Numbered from the stretch's first letter, positions 9,492 to 18,425 are shown. The stretch is DNA of 64,000 nt from DASCNA01 sp036011305 (GCA_036011305.1 DASCNA010000132.1:43899-107898), one strand, 5' to 3'. Notes: generated from the sequence alone by a model not told the origin. Translations and numbers: made by a program.

Positions 9492-10778
9492 CTATTTACT
9501 GAAAAGATTACTCAATCCTAGATTCGCTACTTTATTTTTAATCTTTTCTATATCAGTAATATATAATCCTTTATCTTTCATGCGCTGAAAAAACTGTGCA
9601 CCTGAGAAAGTACATTTTATACCTTCTACTTTTCTGTTTTTTAACTGTGCACCTGAAAATCTAATAAATTCACCAACAGCAAGCTCAGTTGACAATTTAA
9701 TAATTTTTCCTTTATTCATATACATTGTGGCATTGTAACCAGCTAAAGTTCCTGTGCATATAGCTTCTGTATGGCCTACACATTGACCACACTTTTCGCC
9801 GGCACAAAACAGATTATCAATACCGTCTACTTTTAAAGTATTATCTCTTGGCGACATAGCCATGTATCTTATTGAATTTCCTTTTGAACCTGCGTAATGG
9901 TCCTCATATCTGGCATTTTCAAATCCATCTATTTTTCTAAGTTCATTCAGAGGGAAATAAGGGAGCATCATTTTTCCTTTACCTGAATCAATTAATATTA
10001 TACTATCTTTAAATTCGGGTAATGCATACTGCTGACAAACCTTAGAAGACAAAAGATCAGATATGTCCAATTTTCTTCTAATTTCTTCAGGTATAGGTAT
10101 TATTGCTATACCTGTATTGTTAAGTTTGTTTGCAATCTTGCTAGATAAAGATTCTTTCATTAACTTACAGGCTCCGCTCATTCCTCCAAACGAATCTCCT
10201 CTAACAGCAGCAATTTCCTGCACACCTGCCTTTGCTGCCAAACTAACTCTACCGCCAAAAGATGGACATCTTAAAATACACATTACACACCCATGCCCAA
10301 ATTTTGTGCAGTTTGATCCAGGCCCGGCAGTTCCTGTTGCATCAATGAATACATCTGCACTAAGAGTTAAATTATCATTATTATGTTTAATTTTTATAGT
10401 ATGAATTTTATTGTTTCTTATTTCTGCATCAAAGAATCTGGAGGAATCATAAATAGTAATTTTATTATCTGTAAGGAATTTTCTAACCACAGCTTCAATA
10501 ATGGCAGTATTGTATATTGAGGCATTTTTGTGCCCTGGAAAGTCGAGTTTACGATGAAGCAGGTTTTCCTCTATTAAATTAAATAATTCGCCTCCACCCA
10601 TGGATATCATCTCTTCAGCAGCAGTAAAACGCCCATTATTGTTCATGATACCACCAACCAAACCAGTCCCTAATAGCATATCTGTTCGTTCAACAAGGAT
10701 GACATCATCACAAAATTTTTTAGCAGATAATGCTGCGGCACAGCCTGCCCAACCACCTCCTACAATAATAATTTTCAT
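9492..10778 (-). CDS. Cysteine-rich FAD-dependent oxidoreductase
   Basis: The N-terminal dinucleotide motif GGGWAGCAAA followed by an acidic residue (LVER) marks an FAD-binding fold of the FAD_oxidored/GidA-like class. A cysteine-rich stretch around residues 158-170 (GHGCVMCILRCP) could bind a metal or Fe-S cluster, or hold a redox disulfide. The C-terminal GEKCGQCVGHTEA and GTLAGYNA motifs resemble the closing FAD contacts of TrmFO/GidA proteins, but it does not look like either enzyme. Substrate unknown. It reads toward fcl and sits alone; no strong ribosome-binding site is visible. Confidence 0.75.
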   Translation of the reverse strand: MKIIIVGGGWAGCAAALSAKKFCDDVILVERTDMLLGTGLVGGIMNNNGRFTAAEEMISMGGGELFNLIEENLLHRKLDFPGHKNASIYNTAIIEAVVRKFLTDNKITIYDSSRFFDAEIRNNKIHTIKIKHNNDNLTLSADVFIDATGTAGPGSNCTKFGHGCVMCILRCPSFGGRVSLAAKAGVQEIAAVRGDSFGGMSGACKLMKESLSSKIANKLNNTGIAIIPIPEEIRRKLDISDLLSSKVCQQYALPEFKDSIILIDSGKGKMMLPYFPLNELRKIDGFENARYEDHYAGSKGNSIRYMAMSPRDNTLKVDGIDNLFCAGEKCGQCVGHTEAICTGTLAGYNATMYMNKGKIIKLSTELAVGEFIRFSGAQLKNRKVEGIKCTFSGAQFFQRMKDKGLYITDIEKIKNKVANLGLSNLFSK

Positions 10779-10883
10779 GATAAATTACTTTTAAGTATTT
10801 ATTATAATTCTATGGAAATAGTTTCGATATATGTAAGAGATAATAAATTATTGAAAAAATAAATCTAATATTCAATATTTATA

Positions 10884-11732
10884 TTATTGTCCCATTTGTT
10901 TTTTAACCCAGTCAGGTAATTCCGGAGTATTCCAACTTGCCGGTTGAGTATCTTGGAGTTTTCCCTCTTCAGCGGCTTCTGTGTCGGTTTTATCAAGTGT
11001 ACCTATTCTTTTACTTACTTGTATATCTTCTTTTGACTCAGGTTCAGGTAGAAGCCCCAGATCTATTTTCTCCTGTTTCGTCATTTCCATATTTGACACT
11101 TTTTCTTCTACTTTTTTATGTTCAGTAACAGCCCGTTTTTCTCTCTCAGTTAACTTAGATTCTTTGGTTTTGTTTGCTTCTTGCTTTGTACTTTCTGTTT
11201 GCTTAGATTTAGGAACTGCAGTCTCTGTTTTAGAAATAGGTCTGTTAACTTTGCTCAATTTTATTCTAGAAGCAGTTTTCTCAGCAACAGTATCTTCTTT
11301 TTTTTCTTCTTTTTTTTCTTTAGCCGTCAATAATTTAGGATTCACTACAATTTTTTTAGGTTTTACTATCTCAGGCTTAGGTGTCCCATAAAACATCCAA
11401 TGGAAAAAATATGAAGGACCGCCGAAAGTCGCTCCAAATCCTTTTACACAACCACTGATAATATATGCAGCAATATCATCACCTTCATAATCATAATTAA
11501 AAAGCCTCAATGGTTCAGAAACCACTATGCCTATAGTTATCCCTAAAAGATAACCTGTAACATCTCCTGCATAAGTGGAATTTTCTACAAAATTCCCAGC
11601 ACCTTTATAACCCTGATATGCTTCATAATTTATAGGGTTAAAATATTGGCGGGCACTTAATAATTGAGCCATCATAAAAAATAACAGAAAAAGACAGGAA
11701 AAAAATATTTTTTTAGGCACTATTAACCTCAT
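10884..11732 (-). CDS. Exported protein of unknown function with charged C-terminal tail
   Basis: I do not recognise this family. It begins with a signal peptide or anchor (lysines, then about 17 hydrophobic residues ending near LLSARQ). Residues 28-125 form a compact, aromatic- and glycine-rich region (YEGDD, GGPSYFFHW). From about residue 130 to the end it is low-complexity, rich in Lys, Glu and Thr, and ends in a conserved-looking WNTPELPDWVKKQ motif. The layout suggests an envelope protein with an extended linker. Neighbours give no functional hint. Confidence 0.6.
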   Translation of the reverse strand: MRLIVPKKIFFSCLFLLFFMMAQLLSARQYFNPINYEAYQGYKGAGNFVENSTYAGDVTGYLLGITIGIVVSEPLRLFNYDYEGDDIAAYIISGCVKGFGATFGGPSYFFHWMFYGTPKPEIVKPKKIVVNPKLLTAKEKKEEKKEDTVAEKTASRIKLSKVNRPISKTETAVPKSKQTESTKQEANKTKESKLTEREKRAVTEHKKVEEKVSNMEMTKQEKIDLGLLPEPESKEDIQVSKRIGTLDKTDTEAAEEGKLQDTQPASWNTPELPDWVKKQMGQ

Positions 11733-12425
11733 GACACAGAATATAAAAATTCCTTAATTTAGGAGATAATTTTAATTAAACATAGTTACTATATCAGCAT
11801 AGCTTAATTAAATCATATATTCAAACATTTTCATATATTGTACAGATAAATTAACAATATTAATTTAATAATAATACAAAATAAATTGCTCTAATGTGTT
11901 ATGTATTTAATTTATATATATTATATTTATGTCATTATTAATATTTTAAAGACCTAAACGAAAATAGTTGTCATTATTAAAGCCTATGAATCAAAATATC
12001 AATTATTGATATTTTGATAAACGCTTTTGTTGAATATTCCAGTTTCTCAAAATCTTTGGTGATCCTTGTTATAAAAATCTACTTTTCAGGGACGTCCTCT
12101 GATATTAGATCTGACATTAAAAACTTTATTAATTTCCCTTGTTTTCCATTAAATCCGATGGATAAACTGTCTCAGTCATATATTGTATACTTCATTGTAT
12201 TTTTATGAAAAATGGAGTTTATATTTGAAGAATTAGAATGTCAGTAATTATTGGATTTATCTTTAAATTTTATGCACATGAGATTTTTCGGACATACTCT
12301 TTGAAAAGTGATTATATTTTATAGTTTAGAAATATTATTTACGAACATATTCCTAAATTGAAATATTAAGTAAAATAATAAATTTTGATAGAGATAATAA
12401 TACATAACAAATAATGGAGGTTCTA
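11733..12425. other. Long intergenic region upstream of the tungsten oxidoreductase operon
   Basis: About 690 bases with no credible gene. It holds a perfect 27-base palindrome at 11991-12017. A strong ribosome-binding site (GGAGG, 12416-12420) stands five bases before the operon's ATG. A 64-codon frame at 12014-12208 starts from TTG inside the palindrome and has no ribosome-binding site. I could not pick a convincing promoter in the AT-rich background, and saw no recognisable Moco/Tuco riboswitch fold. Confidence 0.5.
11991..12017. repeat. Perfect 27-base palindrome (12-bp arms, 3-base centre)
   Basis: TCAAAATATCAA at 11991-12002 is the exact reverse complement of 12006-12017, separated by TTA. 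No T-run follows on either strand, which argues against a simple terminator. It could be a dimeric repressor operator or an RNA hairpin in a long leader, about 410 bases before the tungsten oxidoreductase operon. Confidence 0.6.
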
Positions 12426-13721
12426 ATGTTGGGTCAGTGTATCGACAAGATGCGTAATGCTCATAAAACCTTATGCGAATTCGATTTCGAAATTGCTAAG
12501 ATTAATAAAGGGTACGCATCCAGATTTCTTCGTATAGATTTATCTAAAAACGAAGTGAAAACATTACCAGTTTCTGATCAAATGAAAGAATTGTGGACAG
12601 GTGGTAAAGGATTTGATCTTTGGTTAATGTTTCAGGAAATTAATCAGAACACTAAATGGGACAGTGAAGAAAATCCAATCTGTTTTGCTTCAGGTCCTTT
12701 GGGTGGTACAACTTCATTTCCAGGATCAGGAAAGACTCTTCTAACTTCTATTTCCCCTCTAACTCATAATGTAATTGATTCAAATGTTGGTGGATATTTT
12801 GGTCCGTATTTTAAATTTGCCGGCTTTGATGCAATGGTGATTGTAGGGAAAGCGAAAGAAGATGTTATTGTTGTAATTGATGCCGTTAATAAAAAAGTAA
12901 CCATTGAAAAAGCTCCTCTTGAAAGTATTAATTCGCATGTTGTCTGCGAAGAACTTACTGAAATGTACGCAGAAAATGAAATAGACAAGAGAAATATTGC
13001 AGTTGTTGCAGCTGGAAAAGCTGCTGAATATACAAAAATGGGACTTTTAAACTTTTCATTTTGGGATTGGAGAAGACAGGTAACCCGATTAAAGCAAGCG
13101 GGTCGCGGTGGCATCGGAACAGTTTTTAGAGATAAAAAAATTAAAGCAATAGTTGCCAAAAATAAAGATATTAGTCCGGCATGGAGAATCGAAGAAAGTA
13201 AAGCTTCCAAAATGGTTACGCCCAAAAATATCTCCACATGCAACTGTAAAGCTGAAATTCACAATATTATTACTAAGTGGGATTCAGATCCTGAATTTGT
13301 AATTGAGATGATGCAGGATATTCAGGATCGTTATCGTCATATTCCAAAGACAGCAATTGATGAAATCTGCATTAAAACTGGTACACCTAAATCAGAACTC
13401 TATCACATTGCCACTTTCTATTCTACTTTCAGCCTTGAAGAAAAGGGTGAAACAATTATACAAGTTTGTATGGGAACTGCATGCCATGTCAAGGGAGCGT
13501 CCAAAATTGCAGATGCTCTTGAATCTGAACTTGACATAAAGTGCGGATATACAACAAAGGATAAGAAGTTCAGTCTTGAAGCAGTAGCTTGTGTTGGTGC
13601 CTGCAGTATTGCTCCGGTTGTTAAATTCGGAGAAGACGTTGTCGGTAATGTAAAAGCCAAGGACATCAAAAAGCTTATTGAAAAATATAGAAATAGAGCC
13701 AAGGAGACAGTCCAGATTTAG
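12426..13721 (+). CDS. Fusion: N-terminal third of tungsten aldehyde oxidoreductase (AOR) + NuoE-like [2Fe-2S] protein
   Basis: First gene of the operon. Residues about 30-240 match the AOR N-terminal domain that cradles the tungstopterin: LRIDLSKNEV, WTGGKGFD, GPLGGTT, DSNVGGYFGPYFKFAG and GRGGIGTVFRDKKIKAI. AOR domains 2 and 3 are absent and appear in the third gene (15557-17554). Residues about 280-425 are a NuoE/HndA-type thioredoxin-like domain with the four [2Fe-2S] cysteines in QVCMGTACH and CVGACSIAP. The start is ATG 12426, five bases after GGAGG; an ATG 12 bases upstream overlaps that site. Predicted role: one half of the catalytic pocket tethered to the subunit that relays electrons to the NuoF-like flavoprotein. 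The split is seen directly; the role is inferred. Confidence 0.88.
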   Translation: MLGQCIDKMRNAHKTLCEFDFEIAKINKGYASRFLRIDLSKNEVKTLPVSDQMKELWTGGKGFDLWLMFQEINQNTKWDSEENPICFASGPLGGTTSFPGSGKTLLTSISPLTHNVIDSNVGGYFGPYFKFAGFDAMVIVGKAKEDVIVVIDAVNKKVTIEKAPLESINSHVVCEELTEMYAENEIDKRNIAVVAAGKAAEYTKMGLLNFSFWDWRRQVTRLKQAGRGGIGTVFRDKKIKAIVAKNKDISPAWRIEESKASKMVTPKNISTCNCKAEIHNIITKWDSDPEFVIEMMQDIQDRYRHIPKTAIDEICIKTGTPKSELYHIATFYSTFSLEEKGETIIQVCMGTACHVKGASKIADALESELDIKCGYTTKDKKFSLEAVACVGACSIAPVVKFGEDVVGNVKAKDIKKLIEKYRNRAKETVQI

Positions 13722-13787
13722 AGCTTCTGTGGAAAATATAGGAATTTTAAAAAACCAACATTAAAAGTGCTTGGAGAATATATAAAA

Positions 13788-15557
13788 ATGGATAACAGGG
13801 AAATTAAAAGAATAAAAATAGGGACTTCTACCTGTGGTTTGGCTGCAGGAGCAGGAAGAGTTCTGGATTATTTTAAGAGTAAAATTAAGAATATTCAAAT
13901 AGATGGAGTAGGCTGCATAGGTCACTGTTATGCGGAACCGTTAATAGAGATAGAAACATTTAACGGTGATTCAATTTTTTACTCAAACGTATCAGCTGAC
14001 GAAGAATGCTTAAACAATATTCTTAATCTTGGCAAAAAGGGACGATTGGAAATAAACCCTTTGAGAAAAGCTAAAGAATGCCTTCAGGTTACACGTCTTG
14101 CAGGAAAAATCACCCCTAGCTCACTAGATGAATATATTGATAATGGAGGCTTCTCAGCACTGAAGAAGATTCTTGAAGCGGGGGATCCTGAAAGAGTTAT
14201 CCAGGATGTAATCGCTTCCGGTATCAGAGGCCGTGGCGGAGGAGGTTTTCCAGCTGGTATCAAATGGCAGTCTGCAAAAAAAGCTGCAGACTCCAGAAAA
14301 GAAGAAGTTTTTGTTGTTTGCAATGCCGATGAAGGTGATCCTGGCGCTTTCATGGATAGAAGTATCATTGAAACAAACCCTTATTCTATTATTGAGGGTA
14401 TGCTAATTGGAGCGTATGCTATTGGAGCAAAAGAAGGCTTCGTTTATATCAGAAAAGAATACCCATTAGCCTGCATCACACTTGAAAAGGCAATTAAAAA
14501 TGCCACTAAAATGGGAATACTTAGTGACAGAGTATTTGATACTGATTTTAGTTTTACTCTTAAGATTCATAGAGGCGCTGGTGCCTTTGTTTGTGGTGAA
14601 TCATCCGCACTTATGAAATCCATGGCTGGTAAAACTGGTGAGCCAAGAGCAAAATATGTTCGAAGTGTAGAATATGGGTTCAGAGATAAACCAACAGTTC
14701 TAAATAATGTGGAAACTTGGGCAAATATCCCGATTATTATCGATAAGGGCCCTGAGCATTTTGCTTCCATAGGTACAGGAGATGTAACCAATAATCCATG
14801 GGGTGGTTCTTCAGGGACCAAAGTGTTCTCTCTGGTTGGAGATATAAATAATACTGGACTTGTGGAAGTTCCCATGGGAATTACACTGCGTGAAGTTATA
14901 GAGGATGTTGGCGGCGGGATTACTAATGGTCGTAAGTTTAAGGCAATTCAGACCGGTGGTCCGTCAGGCGGATGTATCCCGGAAAAACATCTGGATATGA
15001 AAATTGATTTTGATTCACTAAGCCAAGCCGGATCAATGATGGGATCAGGTGGTTTGATTGTAATGGATGATAAAACCTGTATGGTTGATGTTGCACGTTA
15101 CTTTACTGATTTTCTAGTCAATGAATCATGTGGAAAATGCACTCCATGCCGTGAAGGACTCTATGCTCTTTCCAACACTCTGAAGAGAATTTGCGAAGGA
15201 AAAGGCAAAGAGGGTGATATTGAATTTCTGGAAGAACTTGCTGATACGATTACCGAGGCATCTTTATGTCAGCTGGGAGGATCAGCAGCTAATCCGGTAC
15301 TTAGCACAATTCTTTACTTTCGAGATGAATATGAAGAACATATCAACGAAGGTAAGTGTAGAGCGGGTGTTTGTAAGCCTCTAATTACTTATAGTATCAG
15401 TGACAAATGTACAGGCTGTACCGCCTGTGTGAAACCATGTCCTGTTAACGCAATTTCAGGGGAGAAGAAAAATCTTCATACTATAAACAAGAATCTTTGT
15501 ACCAAATGTGGAATTTGTGCTGAAGTCTGCAAATTTGATGCAGTGGAGGTGATATAA
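13788..15557 (+). CDS. NuoF/HndC-like NAD(H)-binding flavoprotein with extra Fe-S domains
   Basis: Soluble NADH dehydrogenase subunit of the kind found in electron-bifurcating hydrogenases and Bam/Wor complexes. In order: an N-terminal thioredoxin-like [2Fe-2S] domain (residues 1-90, cysteines in STCGL and GCIGHCYAEP); the FMN/NAD domain with GIRGRGGGGFPAG, NADEGDPGAF and GAGAFVCGESSAL; an SLBB domain; the ESCGKCTPCREG [4Fe-4S] motif; and a C-terminal two-[4Fe-4S] ferredoxin (CTGCTACVKPCP, CTKCGICAEVC). I prefer ATG 13788 (589 residues), with GGAG upstream; a GTG 21 bases earlier is in frame. Its stop overlaps the next start by one base, indicating translational coupling. Confidence 0.93.
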   Translation: MDNREIKRIKIGTSTCGLAAGAGRVLDYFKSKIKNIQIDGVGCIGHCYAEPLIEIETFNGDSIFYSNVSADEECLNNILNLGKKGRLEINPLRKAKECLQVTRLAGKITPSSLDEYIDNGGFSALKKILEAGDPERVIQDVIASGIRGRGGGGFPAGIKWQSAKKAADSRKEEVFVVCNADEGDPGAFMDRSIIETNPYSIIEGMLIGAYAIGAKEGFVYIRKEYPLACITLEKAIKNATKMGILSDRVFDTDFSFTLKIHRGAGAFVCGESSALMKSMAGKTGEPRAKYVRSVEYGFRDKPTVLNNVETWANIPIIIDKGPEHFASIGTGDVTNNPWGGSSGTKVFSLVGDINNTGLVEVPMGITLREVIEDVGGGITNGRKFKAIQTGGPSGGCIPEKHLDMKIDFDSLSQAGSMMGSGGLIVMDDKTCMVDVARYFTDFLVNESCGKCTPCREGLYALSNTLKRICEGKGKEGDIEFLEELADTITEASLCQLGGSAANPVLSTILYFRDEYEEHINEGKCRAGVCKPLITYSISDKCTGCTACVKPCPVNAISGEKKNLHTINKNLCTKCGICAEVCKFDAVEVI

Positions 15558-17554
15558 TGAGTTCAAATAAAATTAAAGTAAATATTAATGGCAAGCAGAT
15601 TACAGCAAATAAGGATTCTTTCCTTCTTACTGCAATTCAGGACGCGGGGATCATTGTTCCAACTCTTTGCCACCACAAAGATCTTACTCCAAGTGGTCAG
15701 TGCAGACTTTGTGTTTGTGAGGTTGAAGAGAGAGGCAGAAAGAAACTTGTTACTGCATGTAACTATCCATTAAGATCAGAAGTAAGTATTGAAACTGAAT
15801 CAGATAAAGTTAAAAAACATAGAAAAATGCTTGCCGAAATGTATCTTGGCAGATGGCCAAATGTCCCTGTGATCAAAGAAATTGCTGCCATATGCGGCGT
15901 AACCGATGGCTCTCGCTTTAAGAGTGAACTTACTGAAGAAAGCGAAAAAGCATGCATACTCTGCGGTCATTGTGTGAAGGCATGTAAAACATTTATGCTT
16001 GAAAATATCATCGACTTTGCCGGCCGCGGCGTTAAACGTCATATGACCATGCCTTTTCAGGAAGTTGATCCAAACTGTGTTGGCTGTACATCATGCGCTT
16101 ATATTTGTCCAACCGGAGCAATAGAAATTATTGATGACATGAATAATCCTGTAGATTCTCAAATGATCAGAGATCATGGAATGAACGTAAATGCTGAGAT
16201 GGCCACTATCGATAAAAACCAGTTTAGAATTAGGGAAGTCGGTACGGCAAATATCGTTGAGGTCATGGATCAATACGATATCCTTCCTGTTCATAACTAT
16301 AAGTTTGGCAGGCATCCGGATACAAAAAATATTGATTCCAAAATGCTTAAGGAAAAATACCTGACCCAAGGGCAGGCAGATGCCTGCTGGAAAGGCTGTT
16401 CCATGGCATGTGCCAAGACCTGTGACAACTTTGAATTAAAGACCGGCCCCTACAAAGGTGATAAAGTTTGTGTTGACGGCCCTGAGTATGAAACTGCAGG
16501 CGGTTCCGCCAACATGGGTTGTTTCGATGGTGATTTTATGATGGAATTCAACTTTTACTGCGACACATATGGTGTTGATACAATTTCCGTGGCAACCTGT
16601 ATGGCATTTGTAATGGAATGTTATGAAAATGGCATAATTACTAAAAAAGATACCGGAGGAAAAGTGCTTAACTTTGGTGCCACAAATGAAACTCTTGAAA
16701 TTCTCCACGAAATGGCAAGAGGCGAAGGCTTTGGTGTTGAAGTCGGCCAGGGTATAAGATATCTAAAAGAAAAATGGAAAAAGAAAAAACCAGAAATGGC
16801 TGATTTTATTCAGGATATCGGCATGGAAGTAAAAGGCCTTGAATTTTCTGAATATATTTCTAAAGAGTCCCTTGCTCAACAGGCAGGCTATTCCCTTGCT
16901 CAGAAAGGACCGCAGCATGATGAGGCATGGTTGATTTTCAATGATGCAATCAATAATATGATGCCAACCTTTGAAGACAAAGCAGAAGCTCTTTACTACT
17001 TTCCGCTGTTTAGAACCTGGTTTGGCCTTCTCGGTCTTTGTAAGATTGTTTGGAACGATGTTGTTCCACTGACAAATAAAAATTATCCTCCACAGGAAGC
17101 TGCTAAGGTTCCGGATCATGTAAAGAATTACTTTAAATTTTTTGAAGGAATGACCGGTAAACCTCTGAATGAAGCGGACATGCTTGAGCAGTCAGAAAGA
17201 GTTTATCAACTTCAAAGAGTAATCGCTCGTTACCTGGGATATGGAACAAGAAAAGATGATATCCCTCCGTACAGAGCTGTTGGTCCTGTAACTGCGGAAG
17301 AGTATGAATCCAGAACTGACCGTTATGACAAACAGCTTAGAGATATTGTTGGCTTTGATCCGGAAGGGAAGAAAACTGAAGAAAAAATGAAAGCTCTTCG
17401 TGAATACAAAATGGATCAATACAGCAAAGTAACTGATGCAGCATATGCCCGTCGCGGATGGACAAATAACGGTGTACCAAAAATAGAAACACTGAAACGT
17501 TTGGGAATTGATCTTCCTGAGCTTGTGGAAATTATTAAAAATGACCAAGAATAG
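15557..17554 (+). CDS. Fusion: NuoG-like ferredoxin module + C-terminal two-thirds of tungsten aldehyde oxidoreductase
   Basis: Residues 1-185 are a NuoG/HydA-type module: [2Fe-2S] cysteines 38, 49, 52, 68; [4Fe-4S] cysteines 133, 136, 139, 143 and 174, 177, 180, 184. From about residue 222 to the end is AOR domains 2 and 3: ILPVHNYKFG, a cysteine cluster at 277/281/285/289, GPEYET (309-313), the pterin motif around CDTYGVDTIS, a His at 454 where AOR has its active-site His, and Cys495 in GLCK as the last cluster ligand. The AOR N-domain is missing and is supplied by the first gene; together they make about 620 residues, a full AOR. GGAGGTG precedes the start. Cluster spacing is C-x3-C-x3-C-x3-C rather than the usual C-x2-C-x3-C. 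Confidence 0.9.
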   Translation: MSSNKIKVNINGKQITANKDSFLLTAIQDAGIIVPTLCHHKDLTPSGQCRLCVCEVEERGRKKLVTACNYPLRSEVSIETESDKVKKHRKMLAEMYLGRWPNVPVIKEIAAICGVTDGSRFKSELTEESEKACILCGHCVKACKTFMLENIIDFAGRGVKRHMTMPFQEVDPNCVGCTSCAYICPTGAIEIIDDMNNPVDSQMIRDHGMNVNAEMATIDKNQFRIREVGTANIVEVMDQYDILPVHNYKFGRHPDTKNIDSKMLKEKYLTQGQADACWKGCSMACAKTCDNFELKTGPYKGDKVCVDGPEYETAGGSANMGCFDGDFMMEFNFYCDTYGVDTISVATCMAFVMECYENGIITKKDTGGKVLNFGATNETLEILHEMARGEGFGVEVGQGIRYLKEKWKKKKPEMADFIQDIGMEVKGLEFSEYISKESLAQQAGYSLAQKGPQHDEAWLIFNDAINNMMPTFEDKAEALYYFPLFRTWFGLLGLCKIVWNDVVPLTNKNYPPQEAAKVPDHVKNYFKFFEGMTGKPLNEADMLEQSERVYQLQRVIARYLGYGTRKDDIPPYRAVGPVTAEEYESRTDRYDKQLRDIVGFDPEGKKTEEKMKALREYKMDQYSKVTDAAYARRGWTNNGVPKIETLKRLGIDLPELVEIIKNDQE

Positions 17555-18155
17555 TATTTTCGAAAGAAATTGCTTAGGTATAACAGAAAAATTACTGAAT
17601 AAAACTGTAGCAATCGCCGGATTAGGAGGTTTAGGCTCCAATGTGGCGGTTGCTTTAGTTCGTGCAGGAATTGGAAAATTAATTATTGCCGATTTTGATA
17701 AGGTTGAATTAAGCAATCTTAATCGTCAATACTATTTCCATAGCGATCTCGGAAGGTTAAAATCCGAAGCCTTACGAGATCATCTCATAAACATCAATCC
17801 TGATATCAAGCTGGAAGTTCATAATAAAAAACTTAAACCATCAGATATTATCAAGATATTCAAAGATGCAGAAATTCTAATAGAGGCATTTGATCTCGCT
17901 GATAGAAAAAAATGGCTAATTGAAACCTGGGCAAAAAACTATCCCAATAAACCCGTTGTCTCAGGCAACGGTCTCTCAGGAATGGGGCACACTAAGGATA
18001 TGAAAGTTATTAAGGCAGGGCATATCTACTTTTGTGGAGATGGTACAACAGAAATGAAAATTGGACTACTCTCTTCTAGGGTTGCCATTGTGGCAAATAT
18101 GCAGGCAAACGTCTGCATAGAATTACTTTTAAATAATAGTTACGAGGTTTCATAG
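17541..18155 (+). CDS. ThiF/MoeB-like sulfur-carrier adenylyltransferase
   Basis: E1-like enzyme that adenylates the C-terminal Gly-Gly of a small sulfur carrier. AIAGLGGLGSNVA is the ATP-binding loop and DKVELSNLNRQ contains the conserved Asp, Asn and Arg. It is short (204 residues) and lacks the CxxC zinc pairs and rhodanese domain of MoeB, fitting the ThiF family-2 type. It overlaps the AOR-C fusion gene by 14 bases and is followed after three bases by a ThiS/MoaD-like carrier. The context suggests supply of dithiolene sulfur for the tungstopterin rather than thiamine; no thiamine genes are nearby. The start ATG 17541 is chosen over an upstream non-ATG codon. Confidence 0.85.
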   Translation: MTKNSIFERNCLGITEKLLNKTVAIAGLGGLGSNVAVALVRAGIGKLIIADFDKVELSNLNRQYYFHSDLGRLKSEALRDHLININPDIKLEVHNKKLKPSDIIKIFKDAEILIEAFDLADRKKWLIETWAKNYPNKPVVSGNGLSGMGHTKDMKVIKAGHIYFCGDGTTEMKIGLLSSRVAIVANMQANVCIELLLNNSYEVS

Positions 18156-18158
18156 AAA

Positions 18159-18359
18159 ATGGTACTAATCAATGATAGAGATAAAATCGATTGGTTTGAT
18201 GGAATGACTGTAAAAGACATTCTTAATGCAATGGAATACACCTACGTAATGATAACAGTCAACGTCAACGGTGAAGTGGTCGTCGACGAAGAGTACGAAA
18301 CCTACACTGTTCCTGATAATGCTGATGTTAAATTAATTCATCTTTGCCATGGTGGTTAA
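18159..18359 (+). CDS. ThiS/MoaD-like sulfur carrier protein
   Basis: A 66-residue ubiquitin-like protein ending in HLCHGG. The terminal Gly-Gly is the adenylation and thiocarboxylation site. The hydrophobic pattern (YVMITVNVNGEVV and the D-x-D-V-KLIHL strand before the tail) fits the beta-grasp fold. It lies three bases after its likely activating enzyme and closes the operon. Its probable duty is sulfur transfer to the pyranopterin of the oxidoreductase encoded upstream, which is inference from position; small AOR-linked MoaD-like proteins are common. Confidence 0.83.
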   Translation: MVLINDRDKIDWFDGMTVKDILNAMEYTYVMITVNVNGEVVVDEEYETYTVPDNADVKLIHLCHGG

Positions 18360-18425
18360 GGATCAGCTTGACTCAATTTGTAACAGTTAAAATCTGACAA
18401 TCCTCCCCCACCTCTTCTAGCATTA

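Noticed and set aside
12014..12208. 64-codon plus-strand open frame upstream of the tungsten operon
   Set aside because: TTG start inside a palindrome, no ribosome-binding site, no recognisable protein pattern.
13418..17119. Several long minus-strand open frames under the tungsten operon
   Set aside because: They are antisense to strongly conserved domains and result from codon bias in the real genes.
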